From: Anaerolineales bacterium
Lineage (GTDB): Bacteria > Chloroflexota > Anaerolineae > Anaerolineales > DRMV01
Direction: 5' to 3'
Length of the DNA: 33,154 nt
Assembly: GCA_026985995.1 (NCBI GenBank)
Contig: JALSPJ010000173.1
Location: 1-33,154, forward strand
Numbering within the stretch: the first letter of the stretch is position 1; each line of letters starts with the position of its first letter. The notes beneath the pieces are model-generated. The model worked only from the letters and a program-made list of their open reading frames with translations, did no database searches and was not told the DNA's origin. Of the stretch, positions 19,238-28,112 are shown piece after piece. The position numbers and the translations under genes were made by a program.

Positions 19238-20106
19238 GCCAGCCGCCATTTCCGCTCGATGTAGCGCACCAGCGCGGACAGCGAAAGGGTCATAGAAAGG
19301 TAGAGGAAGAGCACCACATTGTAAGTTTCCAGCGAACGGAAGGTGGCCGCCTTCCGCAGCCGGGCCAGCTGGGTGATGTCGCGCACGGCCAGGACGGTCA
19401 CCAGGGCCGAATCCTTGATGATGGCCACCAGGTCGTTGCCCAGGGGCGGCAAAATGCGGCGAATGGCCTGGGGCAGAATGACCAGGCGCATGGCCTGCCA
19501 GTAGCTCATGCCCAGGGAGAGCGCGGCTTCCATTTGCCCTTTGCCAATGGATTCAATACCGGCCCGGAACACCTCGGCCTCGAACGCGGCATAGCCCAGG
19601 CCCAAGGCGATGATGGCCCGGGTTTCCAGCGACAGCTGGCGAATGCTCACCTGGCTCAGGCCGCGGAACAGCCCTTCCAGAAAGGAACCCCCGGCCCAGG
19701 TCAGGCCCCAATTCCCCAAAGCCTTGAGCGCGTTGACCACTTCAGTGGTGCCCACGAAGGCCACATACAAAATCAGCACAATCATGGGGATGCCCCGCAC
19801 CACCTGGACATAAAAAGTGGCCAGGTTGTACACCACGGGGTTCCTGGAAGTGCGGGCCAGGCCGATGAGCAGCCCCAGCACGATGGCGAAGGCGTAGGCA
19901 CTGAGCGCGATGCGCAGGGTGACCTGCACACCTGGCAGCAAGAAGAAGAAAGTGTCGCGGTAGTTGGGGTCGGCAAGGATGAGGTAGAGCATGACCCCGC
20001 CGAAGAGGATGACCGCGTAGGCCCACAGGGGCTGTTGCCAAAGCCGCTGCCACAGGGAAGCCCGCCGGGCCTCGGGCGGGGCTGCAGTCGTCGAGGTTGC
20101 CGTCAT
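19234..20106 (-). CDS. Amino-acid ABC transporter permease (HisM/GlnP family)
   Basis: GVQVTLRIALSAYAFAIVLGLLIGLARTSRN... VRGIPMIVLILYVAFVG... EAALSLGMSYWQAMRLVILPQAIRRILPPLGND. Start at 20106 preferred because the 20148 start would cross a terminator hairpin. Confidence 0.92.
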   Translation of the reverse strand: MTATSTTAAPPEARRASLWQRLWQQPLWAYAVILFGGVMLYLILADPNYRDTFFFLLPGVQVTLRIALSAYAFAIVLGLLIGLARTSRNPVVYNLATFYVQVVRGIPMIVLILYVAFVGTTEVVNALKALGNWGLTWAGGSFLEGLFRGLSQVSIRQLSLETRAIIALGLGYAAFEAEVFRAGIESIGKGQMEAALSLGMSYWQAMRLVILPQAIRRILPPLGNDLVAIIKDSALVTVLAVRDITQLARLRKAATFRSLETYNVVLFLYLSMTLSLSALVRYIERKWRLA

Positions 20107-20128
20107 CGGTCCCTCCAAGGCGTCGAGG

Positions 20129-20161
20129 AAAAAGGACGCGGGCGCCATGACTGCGCCCGCG
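20129..20161 (-). terminator. Terminator/attenuator between binding-protein and permease genes
   Basis: Minus strand CGCGGGCGC-AGTCATG-GCGCCCGCG-TCC-TTTTT. Confidence 0.75.
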
Positions 20162-20177
20162 CCCCACTTTAGGCGGG

Positions 20178-21005
20178 TTATTCACCCGGGGTCAGGCCCC
20201 ACTTCTTGTTGAGCTGGTCCAGGGTGCCGTCTTCCATCATGGACTTGAGGGCCGCGTTCCAGGGCTCGATGAGGTCGCTGCCCGGCGGGAAGACGAAGGC
20301 CAGTTGTTCGTCGGAAGTGAGCTGGCCCAAAATCTTGAGCTTGCCCTCGTTCTCCTGCACATAGCCCTGGCCGGTGATGGTGTCGACCACCACGCCATCC
20401 ACATCGCCCGAGAGCAAAGCCAGGAAGGCCGCGTCAAAAGTCTCGAAGGACTTCACCCGGTTCTCGCCGAAGTGCTCCTTGGCCACGATTTCGTTGGTGG
20501 TGCCGATTTGGGTACCCACCACCTTGGTCTCGTCGGCCTTGAAGGCATCCACATCGGCTTTGCCGCAATCGCTGCGCACCACCAGCACCTGGCCCACGGT
20601 GACATAGGGGATGGAGAAGTCGACCACCTGGTCGCGCTCTTCGGTGTAGGTCACGCCATCGGCCAGCACATCATATTCGCCGGCGGCCATGGCCTCGAAG
20701 ATGCCATCCCAGGCCGCCTCTTTGAAGTCGGGCACGCAGTTGAGGCGCTTGCAGATTTCGCGCACCGCGTCGTAATCCCACCCTTTGGCCTCGCCGGTGT
20801 CGGGGTCGATGAAGTTGAAGGGCGGGTAGGCGTTTTCGACGGCCACGGTGACGGTGCGGCCGCCCAGGTCGGGCAAACCGCCCTCCTCTTGCGCGGGCGC
20901 CTCGGTGGCCGGGGCCTCCTGGGCCTGCTGACCGCCGCACGCGGCCAGGGCCAGGGCCAGCGCGGCCAGCAAGGCCACCACCAGCCAGATACGGGACTTG
21001 AACAT
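20178..21005 (-). CDS. Amino-acid ABC transporter substrate-binding lipoprotein
   Basis: Lipobox [44 protein letters not shown]... periplasmic binding protein family 3 (SBP_bac_3) signature. Confidence 0.92.
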   Translation of the reverse strand: MFKSRIWLVVALLAALALALAACGGQQAQEAPATEAPAQEEGGLPDLGGRTVTVAVENAYPPFNFIDPDTGEAKGWDYDAVREICKRLNCVPDFKEAAWDGIFEAMAAGEYDVLADGVTYTEERDQVVDFSIPYVTVGQVLVVRSDCGKADVDAFKADETKVVGTQIGTTNEIVAKEHFGENRVKSFETFDAAFLALLSGDVDGVVVDTITGQGYVQENEGKLKILGQLTSDEQLAFVFPPGSDLIEPWNAALKSMMEDGTLDQLNKKWGLTPGE

Positions 21006-21049
21006 GGTTCTCCTCCTTCCTGAGGGAATTGGGCGGGCAAAGATGCTTT

Positions 21050-21055
21050 ATTGTA
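21050..21055 (-). promoter_or_regulatory. Putative -10 hexamer for the binding-protein gene
   Basis: TACAAT on the minus strand, 9 nt from the first heptad of copy 3. Confidence 0.4.
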
Positions 21056-21064
21056 CCGCGAAGT

Positions 21065-21169
21065 TGGAAGATGGTGGTTGGATGTTGGATGTTGGATGTT
21101 GGTGGTTGGAGGTTGGAGGGTGGTGGTTGGTGGTTGGAGGGTCGTGGTTGGGGGTTGGAAATTGGCGGA
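21065..21169 (+). repeat. Heptad array, copy 3 (tail-less, degenerate)
   Basis: 15 consecutive 7-nt units in register: TGGAAGA TGGTGGT TGGATGT TGGATGT TGGATGT TGGTGGT TGGAGGT TGGAGGG TGGTGGT TGGTGGT TGGAGGG TCGTGGT TGGGGGT TGGAAAT TGGCGGA. Conserved tail absent. Confidence 0.93.
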
Positions 21170-21264
21170 TGGTGCCCCGCGGCGGCGTGCAACCCCTGCA
21201 CCTCACGGACAAACATTTGGGCGGGCAGTAGCCCGACGGCGCGTTACAGGCCCGCGCCGCGGCC

Positions 21265-21309
21265 AAAAAGCCGGGCCCCGCGACGACGCCCCACCGTCGC
21301 GGAGCCCGG
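21265..21309 (-). terminator. Rho-independent terminator downstream of the SDH-type protease
   Basis: Minus strand CCGGGCTCCGCGACG...CGTCGCGGGGCCCGG then CTTTTT. Confidence 0.8.
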
Positions 21310-21315
21310 TCTGCT

Positions 21316-22203
21316 TCACACCCGCGGGCCCAGCACCCGCTGCAAGGCCCGCAGCGCGGCCGAATGCCCGCCGTTGTGGTTCCCCGCGCCGCCGCCATAG
21401 GGCGATGGAATGTATTGCACCGAAGGCCGCCGCTGCGTGGCCTGGGGGTACAGGGCCATCAGCTGATACACCTCCCGGGGCATATCGGTCGACACCTGCA
21501 GCCCCAGGGCCCGGGCTTCGTCGACGAAAATGGGATAGTCGTGGGTCCAGGTGCCTGTGGCCAGCTTGTGCGCCACGGCCGCGGCCTGCTCCGCGGGCAT
21601 CTTGTCGGCCAGCAGGTCCTGCACGAACCGTTCCACCTGGCGCACGGCCTTGCGACTCACATCGGCCAAAATCAGCGTCTGGTCGTCCATGTCCTTGGGT
21701 TCCTTCTTCTCCAGCACGCTGAGCACCGACGCGGCCGGGAACTGTCCCAGCTGCGGGTCCACGGGCCCCAGCACCGCGTTCTCGTCCATCACAATCTCGT
21801 CCGCAGCCAGGGCGATGAGGGTGCCGCCCGACATGGCGTAATGGGGCACGAATACCGTCACCTTGGCGGGGTGCTTCTTCAGGGCCCGGGCAATTTGCCC
21901 CGCAGCCAGCACCAGACCGCCCGGCGTGTGCAAAATGAGGTCGATGGGCACATCGTCGTCGGTCAACTTGATGGCCCGCAAAATCTCCTCCGAATCGTGA
22001 ATGTCGATATAACGGGCCAGGGGAATGCCGAAGAACGAGATGGTCTCCTGGCGGTGAATCATCAAAATGACCCGGCTCTTCCGCTTGTGCTCCAGCTGAC
22101 GAATCAGGCGAAAGCGCGCGGTCTCCAGCAGGCGCTGCCGCACAATGGGCTGCAGCGACGAGACCAAAAAGAGCAGCCAAAACAGGTCGACGAAGGACAT
22201 CAT
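21316..22203 (-). CDS. SDH family Clp-fold serine proteinase (membrane anchored)
   Basis: N-terminal TM MMSFVDLFWLLFLVSSLQP; VPIDLILHTPGGLVLAAGQIARALK; HYAMSGGTLIALAADEIVMDENAVLGPVDPQLG: Ser-protease Clp/crotonase fold motifs. Confidence 0.9.
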   Translation of the reverse strand: MMSFVDLFWLLFLVSSLQPIVRQRLLETARFRLIRQLEHKRKSRVILMIHRQETISFFGIPLARYIDIHDSEEILRAIKLTDDDVPIDLILHTPGGLVLAAGQIARALKKHPAKVTVFVPHYAMSGGTLIALAADEIVMDENAVLGPVDPQLGQFPAASVLSVLEKKEPKDMDDQTLILADVSRKAVRQVERFVQDLLADKMPAEQAAAVAHKLATGTWTHDYPIFVDEARALGLQVSTDMPREVYQLMALYPQATQRRPSVQYIPSPYGGGAGNHNGGHSAALRALQRVLGPRV

Positions 22204-22223
22204 GCAACCTCCCTCAGGCGAGA

Positions 22224-22931
22224 TTACCAGGGCCAATATTCATCGGCATACCACCGGGGCCGGCGGTCGTCGGGCGCGAACCAGCGGGCGAAGAGCACCC
22301 CGAACAAAAAGCCTCCAATGTGCGCCCACCAGGCCACCCCGCCGCCGTGCATCCCTTGCGGTAAGGCCAGCGAAAACAGCCCCGAATAGAATTGCGAGAG
22401 GAACCACAGCCCCAGGTAGAGCACCGCCGGCACATCGATATAATAGCCGAAGAACAGGAACAACGGCACCCAGGTAATCACCCGGGCCGTGGGGTAAAAC
22501 AAGAAATACGCGCCCAGCACGCCCGAAATCGCGCCGCTGGCGCCCACCATGGGCACCCGGCTGGTGGGCAGCAAAACGCCCTGCACCAAGGCCGCGGCCA
22601 ACCCGCTGAGCAGGTAAAAGGCCAGATACCGACCGTGCCCCATGCGGTCTTCCACATTGTCACCGAAAATATACAACGCCCACATGTTGCTCAGCAGGTG
22701 GAACCAGCCCCCGTGCAGAAACATGCTGGTGAACAGGGTCGCCAGCCCCCACAAAGGCGCTTGGCCGCCAAACAAACGCGCCGGCACAAACCCCCAAACC
22801 GCGATGAAACGCTCCAACAGGGCCGGGGGCAACGCGGCCTCGAACAAAAACACCACCACATTCAGGGCAATCAGGCTCCAGGTCACCAGCGGAAATGTGC
22901 GCGACCGAACGGTATCTTGCAACGGGAACAT
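22224..22931 (-). CDS. Rhomboid family intramembrane serine protease
   Basis: GGWFHLLSNMWALYIFGDNVEDRMG (HxxxN), MVGASGAISGVLGAYF (GxSG), WWAHIGGFLFGVLF (catalytic His). Confidence 0.95.
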   Translation of the reverse strand: MFPLQDTVRSRTFPLVTWSLIALNVVVFLFEAALPPALLERFIAVWGFVPARLFGGQAPLWGLATLFTSMFLHGGWFHLLSNMWALYIFGDNVEDRMGHGRYLAFYLLSGLAAALVQGVLLPTSRVPMVGASGAISGVLGAYFLFYPTARVITWVPLFLFFGYYIDVPAVLYLGLWFLSQFYSGLFSLALPQGMHGGGVAWWAHIGGFLFGVLFARWFAPDDRRPRWYADEYWPW

Positions 22932-23027
22932 GCTTTGCTCCTTTCGGCGCCAATATGCCCAACCGGGTTAGCGTCGCGGCTTAGTATAGCATGAAGGTAT
23001 CAGTGAAAAGTAAGAGCATGGGAAAGG

Positions 23028-23056
23028 TTGGAAGTTGCCGTCGGCGGTTGTATAAT
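23028..23056 (+). promoter_or_regulatory. Sigma70-like promoter for the ParB/SbnI-like-ruvX-mltG cluster
   Basis: TTGGAA - 17 nt - TATAAT, about 30 bp upstream of the ATG at 23087. Confidence 0.6.
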
Positions 23057-23086
23057 CCCGGTGCATCCCCACACCGAGGTCGCGCC

Positions 23087-23923
23087 ATGGAGTTCACCCT
23101 GCCCACCTTGCGCATCGTGCCCACGGACCGGCTCATTCCCCACGAGCACGCGGACGAAAGCCGCACCCATCCCCTCGTCCAACGCATCCGCCAGGCCGGG
23201 GTGTTTCGCGACCCGCCCATCGTCATGCCCTTCCCCCAGGACCCCAGCCGCTACATGGTGCTCGACGGGGCCAATCGCACCACCGCCTGCCGCCTCATGG
23301 GGCTGCCCCACACCCTGGTGCAGGTGGTGGAACCCGACAGCAACGCGGTGCAGGTTTTTTCGTGGAACCATGTGATTTGGGGCCTGGAACCCGCCGCGCT
23401 GCGGCAGGCCATCGAAGCCGCGTTGGGCCGCACCCTGGCGCCCATTCCCTACGACGAAGGGGAAGCCCGCCTGACCGCGCAAGAAGCCCTGCTGCTGCTG
23501 GCCCTGCCCGATGGCCAATACCTGTGGGCCCCGCGGCGCAACCTGGACCTGGCGGCCTGGCTGCAGGAGCTCACCTGGGCCGTGGAAGCCTACCTGCGCC
23601 GCGGGCACGCGGACCGCACGGGCCTGCGCCGGGCCGACGAGGTCGCCCAGGCCTACCCCCAATGGGCCGGGCTGGTGCTCTTCCCCCGCTTTACGGCCCG
23701 GCAAGTGCTGGAAGTGGCCTGGCAGGGCTACAAATTCCCCGCGGGGCTCACCCGCTTCAAAATCACCCCCCGGGCCCTGCGGCTGCACTACCCCCTGGAG
23801 GAATTGGCCGCCGACCGCCCCCTGGACGAAAAGAACCGCCGCTTGCAAGCCTGGCTGACCGCGCGGCTGCAGGCCAAAGCCGTGCGCTATTACGCCGAAC
23901 CCACGGTGCTGTTCGACGAATGA
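23087..23923 (+). CDS. ParB/sulfiredoxin-fold protein, SbnI/SerK-like
   Basis: RLIPHEHADESRTHPLVQRIRQAGVFRDPPIVMPFPQDPSRYMVLDGANRTTACRLMGLPHTLVQVV: ParB/Srx N-terminal fold, resembling SbnI-type free-serine kinases. Confidence 0.75.
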   Translation: MEFTLPTLRIVPTDRLIPHEHADESRTHPLVQRIRQAGVFRDPPIVMPFPQDPSRYMVLDGANRTTACRLMGLPHTLVQVVEPDSNAVQVFSWNHVIWGLEPAALRQAIEAALGRTLAPIPYDEGEARLTAQEALLLLALPDGQYLWAPRRNLDLAAWLQELTWAVEAYLRRGHADRTGLRRADEVAQAYPQWAGLVLFPRFTARQVLEVAWQGYKFPAGLTRFKITPRALRLHYPLEELAADRPLDEKNRRLQAWLTARLQAKAVRYYAEPTVLFDE

Positions 23924-24399
23924 AGCAGAACCTGCCCCCGCCGCCCTACCTGGCCGTAGACCCCGGCGAAAAGTACCTGGGCCTGGCCGTGAGTGACCCC
24001 ACGGGCCGACTGGCGCGACCTTTGCGCGTGCTGCGCCACCAATCGCACCGGGAAGACGCCGCGGCCATCGCCCAGGCGGCTCGGGAAGTGGGCGCGCGGG
24101 CCATCGTGGTGGGGGTGGCCACCGATGTGCACGGCCAACCCACCACCCTGCAGGCCCGCCGCAGCCGCAACCTGGCCCGCCACCTGCGCCGGGTCAGCGG
24201 CCTGCCCGTGCTGCTGTGGGACGAAACCGGCACCACCCAGGCCGCGCGCGCGGTATGGCAGCACACCCGCCGGGGGAACCGTCGTGGGCAGCGGCCCGAC
24301 GCGGCCGCGGCCGCGCTGCTGCTGCAGGCCTTCCTCAACACCCTGCACCCCCCGCCCGAGCCCGACCAAACCCCGCCCGAGGACCTGCCATGGCCCTGA
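23920..24399 (+). CDS. ruvX: Putative pre-16S rRNA nuclease / Holliday junction resolvase-like RuvX (YqgF)
   Basis: YLAVDPGEKYLGLAVSDPTGRLARPLRVL... ARAIVVGVATDVHGQ... LLWDETGTTQAA... RPDAAAAALLLQAFL. ATGA overlap with the upstream stop. Confidence 0.9.
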   Translation: MKQNLPPPPYLAVDPGEKYLGLAVSDPTGRLARPLRVLRHQSHREDAAAIAQAAREVGARAIVVGVATDVHGQPTTLQARRSRNLARHLRRVSGLPVLLWDETGTTQAARAVWQHTRRGNRRGQRPDAAAAALLLQAFLNTLHPPPEPDQTPPEDLPWP

Positions 24400-25502
24400 A
24401 GCGCGGCATCGGCTGCCTGCTGCTCGGCGCGCTGCTTTTGGCCCTGGCCGGGTTCACCGTGGCCCTGCCCTGGTGGGCCATGCGCACCTTCGGCCCGCCG
24501 GCCCCCCACTGGTCCATGCCCCAGGTGTGGCGCCTGAGTGCGCAGCTGGCCTGGTACGCGCCCTCCCTGCGGCAGCCCGCGGGGGCTTCGACGACCACCC
24601 AGCCCTTCGCCGTGCAACCCGGCGAAAGCGTCGATGCAGTACTGCGCCGCCTGCACCAACAGGGCCTGGTGCGCAACCCCGCCGCGTTGCGGGCCTACCT
24701 GCTCTACAGCGGCGCGGACCGCCGCCTGCAAACGGGCGTGTTCCCCCTGAGCCCGGCCATGACGCCCGTGGAGATTGCCGCCGCGCTGCAGGCCCCCCGG
24801 CCCACCGAGGCCAAGCTGGGCGTGCTGCCCGGCTGGCGGCGGGAGGAAATCGCCGCCGCGCTGGGCCCCGCGGGCCTGGGCCACCTCACGGCCGAGGATT
24901 TTCTGCAGGCCACGGCCAACGCCGCGGGGTTCCCCCTGCCCTTCGAAGCGCCCCCGCACGCCACCCTGGAGGGCTTTCTCTACCCCGGCGTGTACACCTT
25001 CCCCCGGGATGCGAGCGCCCGGCAGGTGGCCCAAACCCTGGTGGAAAGTTTCGCCGCGCACTGGCAGCCCGAATGGGAAGCCGCGCTCGCGGCCCGGGGC
25101 CTCACCCCCTACCAGGGCCTGATTTTGGCCTCCATCGTGCAGCGCGAGGCCGTCATCGCCGACGAAATGCCCCGCATCGCGGCCGTGTTCCTCAACCGCC
25201 TGGCCGCCGGCATGCCCCTGGCCGCGGACCCCACGGTGCAATATGCCTTGGGCTTCCAAAACGGCACCTGGTGGAAGGCACCTTTGACCGCGGCCGATTT
25301 GCAGGTGCCGTCGCCCTACAACACCTACCGGCAGCCGGGCCTGCCGCCCGGGCCCATTGGCAACCCCGAAGCCGCGGCCCTGCAAGCCGTGGCCTATCCC
25401 GCGGCGGTGGACGATTTGTATTTCCGCGCCGCGTGCGACGGTTCCGGCCGACATGTGTTTGCCCGCACTTATGAGGAACATCTGCGCAACGCGTGCCCGT
25501 AG
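24390..25502 (+). CDS. mltG: Endolytic transglycosylase MltG
   Basis: N-terminal TM; LEGFLYPGVYTFPRDASARQVAQTLV; LILASIVQREAVIADEMPRIAAVFLNRLAAGMPLAADPTVQYALG; SPYNTYRQPGLPPGPIGNPE. Confidence 0.95.
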   Translation: MALKRGIGCLLLGALLLALAGFTVALPWWAMRTFGPPAPHWSMPQVWRLSAQLAWYAPSLRQPAGASTTTQPFAVQPGESVDAVLRRLHQQGLVRNPAALRAYLLYSGADRRLQTGVFPLSPAMTPVEIAAALQAPRPTEAKLGVLPGWRREEIAAALGPAGLGHLTAEDFLQATANAAGFPLPFEAPPHATLEGFLYPGVYTFPRDASARQVAQTLVESFAAHWQPEWEAALAARGLTPYQGLILASIVQREAVIADEMPRIAAVFLNRLAAGMPLAADPTVQYALGFQNGTWWKAPLTAADLQVPSPYNTYRQPGLPPGPIGNPEAAALQAVAYPAAVDDLYFRAACDGSGRHVFARTYEEHLRNACP

Positions 25503-25505
25503 GGT

Positions 25506-26123
25506 TCACGCGGCCGGCCGTTGGGCCAGGTAATCGTCGATGGTGTCCAGGTCCCGGTGGATGGCAGAGGTGTCGACGGGCAGCCGCCGGCGGGGCAGGG
25601 TACGCAAAAAGGCCCGCAACGGCCGCTCGGCCGGCCAAGCCAGGAGCGCCGGCCACCACCGCCGGGGCAACAGCCAGGGGTGCCCGGCCCGGCCGCGGTG
25701 TTCGGGCTGCCACACGGCCTGGGGTGCGGTGAGCCAGGCTTGCAGCAGGGCCCGGGGCACCTGGGGCGGGATGGCCGGCTGGTCGCCCAAGGCCACCAGC
25801 GCGGCCTGAGGGCCGGGTTCCGCCTGCAAAAGGGCCAGACCGCATTGCAGCGAGCGGGTCATGGAGCCATCGCGGTGGTGGGGATTGTGGACGCAACGCA
25901 CGGGCAGGTGGGCCAGCGCGGCCTCGACCTGGGCCCGCCACCCGCCGGTGACCACCACCACGGGCGCGCAACCGGCTTCCAGCAGGGTGGTCACCACCCG
26001 GCCGATGACGGTGGTTCGCCCCCAGCGAAAGACCAGCTTGGGCCCCCGCATACGGCGGGCCAGGCCGGCAGCCAACACCACCGCGGCCACCGGGGGCCGC
26101 GCGGACGAAGGAGGAGCGTGCAT
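25506..26123 (-). CDS. MobA/MocA-like nucleotidyltransferase
   Basis: VAAVVLAAGLARRMRGPKLVFRWGRTTVIGRVVTTLLEAG... ALGDQPAIPPQ. Start taken as ATG at 26123; a GTG start near the VAAVVLAAG motif is also possible. Confidence 0.85.
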   Translation of the reverse strand: MHAPPSSARPPVAAVVLAAGLARRMRGPKLVFRWGRTTVIGRVVTTLLEAGCAPVVVVTGGWRAQVEAALAHLPVRCVHNPHHRDGSMTRSLQCGLALLQAEPGPQAALVALGDQPAIPPQVPRALLQAWLTAPQAVWQPEHRGRAGHPWLLPRRWWPALLAWPAERPLRAFLRTLPRRRLPVDTSAIHRDLDTIDDYLAQRPAA

Positions 26124-27015
26124 GGCCGAAAGGATACCACACCGCCTGGACCGGTGGGCGCTGCTGGCGGGTTTGGCCGCGGCTTCGATTTGGGGCGCGA
26201 TGTATGTGGTGAGCAAGGCGGTGATGGAAGTGGTGCCGCCCATCACGCTGCTGGCCGCGCGGCTGGTTTTGGGGCTGAGCGCGCTGGCCCCCGGGCTGCG
26301 CGGCCGCCCCGCGCCGCCTCGCGGGGCCTGGCCCGGCATTTTGGCCGTGGGCGCGGTGGGCTACGGCCTTTCGCTGAGCCTGCAGTTCGTCGGCACCCAT
26401 TGGTCCACTGCGGCCAACGGCGCGCTGGTGACTACGGCCACCCCGGCCTTCGTCTTCCTGTTCGCCCGCTGGCTGCTGCACGAGGCCATTCCCCCGCGGC
26501 GGTGGGTCGCGCTGGCCCTGGCCACCGCGGGAGTGCTGGTGGTGGTGGACCCGCGACAGGCGCGACTGACGCCCGAGCTGTTTTGGGGCAATGTGCTGCT
26601 GGCGTTGGCCGCGCTCACCTGGGCCCTTTACTCGGTGCTGGTGGGGCAGCTGGCCCGGCAGCACGATTTGCTGTGGGTGAGCGTGGGCACCTTTGCGGGC
26701 GGTCTGCTGGTCGCGGCGCCCCTGGCCGGGCTGGAATGGCTGCGGCAGGGCGGCCTGACGGGGCCCGTGACGGCGGGCGTGGTCGCGGGGGTGCTGTTCG
26801 TGGGGTGGGGTTCCACCGCGCTGGCCATGGCCTTGTGGAACCACGCGTTTGCCCGCCTGCCGGCCGGCGTGGCCGGGCTGACCTTCTTCGCCCAGCCCGC
26901 GGTGGGCACGCTGCTCAGCGCCTGGTTCCTGCATGAACCCCTCACGCCGGCCTTTTGGCTGGGGGCCGGGCTCATTGCCGCAGGCGTGCTGTGGGCCACC
27001 CGGGAAGCCGGGTGA
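26122..27015 (+). CDS. EamA/DMT family transporter
   Basis: About ten hydrophobic segments, two EamA repeats (GLAAASIWGAMYVVSKAVME; GNVLLALAALTWALYSVLVGQLAR). AGGAGG Shine-Dalgarno at 26109-26114. Confidence 0.92.
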   Translation: MAERIPHRLDRWALLAGLAAASIWGAMYVVSKAVMEVVPPITLLAARLVLGLSALAPGLRGRPAPPRGAWPGILAVGAVGYGLSLSLQFVGTHWSTAANGALVTTATPAFVFLFARWLLHEAIPPRRWVALALATAGVLVVVDPRQARLTPELFWGNVLLALAALTWALYSVLVGQLARQHDLLWVSVGTFAGGLLVAAPLAGLEWLRQGGLTGPVTAGVVAGVLFVGWGSTALAMALWNHAFARLPAGVAGLTFFAQPAVGTLLSAWFLHEPLTPAFWLGAGLIAAGVLWATREAG

Positions 27016-27019
27016 AAGC

Positions 27020-28078
27020 TCAACTCTCGGTGCGCTCGCTCACCCCGGCCTGGTCGAAAGTGGCCATTTCATTCAACAACCGCACCGCGGCTTCGACGAT
27101 GGGCACGGCCACGGCCGCGCCCGACCCTTCCCCTAAACGCATCCCCAGGTCCAGCAAAGGCGTCAGGCCCAAAGCCTCCAGCATGGCCCGGTGGCCGGGT
27201 TCCGCAGAAACATGCCCGGCGATGAAATAATCGCGCACCCGGGGGTTGAGGGCCGCGGCCACCAGCGCGGCCGCGGTCACGATGTAGCCATCGAGCACCA
27301 CGGGAACCCGCCGCGCGGCCGCGGCCAGCATCGCGCCGGCCAGGGCCGCGATTTCCAGGCCGCCCACCGCGGCCAGGGCCTGCAGGGGGGCGTCGGCCCG
27401 GGGGCGGTGGCGGGCCAGGGCGCGTTCCACCACCTGCACCTTGCGCTGCAGCCCGGCATCGTCCAGGCCCGTGCCGCGACCCACCAAAGCCCGCGGCGGC
27501 TGGCCAGTGAACACCGCGGCTAAAGCCGCGGCCGGGGTGGTGTTGCCAATGCCCATGTCGCCCAGCACCAGCAGGTCCATGCCCTGGGCGTGTTCCAGGG
27601 CCACCACTTCTGCGCCGGCGGTCAGCGCGGCCCGGGCCTCGTCCAGGCTCATGGCCGGGCCCTCGAGCATGTTGGCCGTGCCATAGCGCACCTTGCGGGC
27701 ATACAGGTGCGGGTGTGGGGGCAACGCCGCGGCCACGCCGACATCGACGACCCGCAGGCGCGCGTGCAGAAAGCGGGCCAGCACCGAAATGGCCGCACCC
27801 CCGCGCAGGAAGTTGTGCACCATCTGCGCGGTCACTTCCGACGGATACGCGCTCACCCCGGCCTGGGTGACGCCGTGGTCCCCGGCCATGACCAGCACGA
27901 CCTTGTCGGCCACCCGGGGCCGGGGCGTGCCCTGCATCGCGGCCAGGGTCGCGCTCAGGGCTTCCAGCCGGCCCAGGCTTCCCTGGGGCTTGGTCAGGCG
28001 GTCCTGCCGCGCCAGCGCGGCCGCGCGGGCCGCCTGGTCCAACGGAGGGATGGGTTCCTCCCACGGAGCCAAGGGCAT
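27020..28078 (-). CDS. cobT: Nicotinate-nucleotide--dimethylbenzimidazole phosphoribosyltransferase
   Basis: RLTKPQGSLGRLE, VMAGDHGVTQAGVSAYPSEVTAQMV, DMGIGNTTPAAALAAVFTG, GHVSAEPGHRAMLEALGL. Confidence 0.95.
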   Translation of the reverse strand: MPLAPWEEPIPPLDQAARAAALARQDRLTKPQGSLGRLEALSATLAAMQGTPRPRVADKVVLVMAGDHGVTQAGVSAYPSEVTAQMVHNFLRGGAAISVLARFLHARLRVVDVGVAAALPPHPHLYARKVRYGTANMLEGPAMSLDEARAALTAGAEVVALEHAQGMDLLVLGDMGIGNTTPAAALAAVFTGQPPRALVGRGTGLDDAGLQRKVQVVERALARHRPRADAPLQALAAVGGLEIAALAGAMLAAAARRVPVVLDGYIVTAAALVAAALNPRVRDYFIAGHVSAEPGHRAMLEALGLTPLLDLGMRLGEGSGAAVAVPIVEAAVRLLNEMATFDQAGVSERTES

Positions 28079-28112
28079 GGGGCACCTCCCGCGAGGTCCG
28101 AGATTGGCCGGG

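Noticed and set aside
23029-23035. Single TGGAAGT heptad upstream of the ParB-like gene
   Set aside because: One unit, no tail, and it overlaps a plausible -35 hexamer; chance is sufficient.
23946-25481. 511-aa minus-strand ORF
   Set aside because: Antisense to ruvX and mltG, which are strongly supported.
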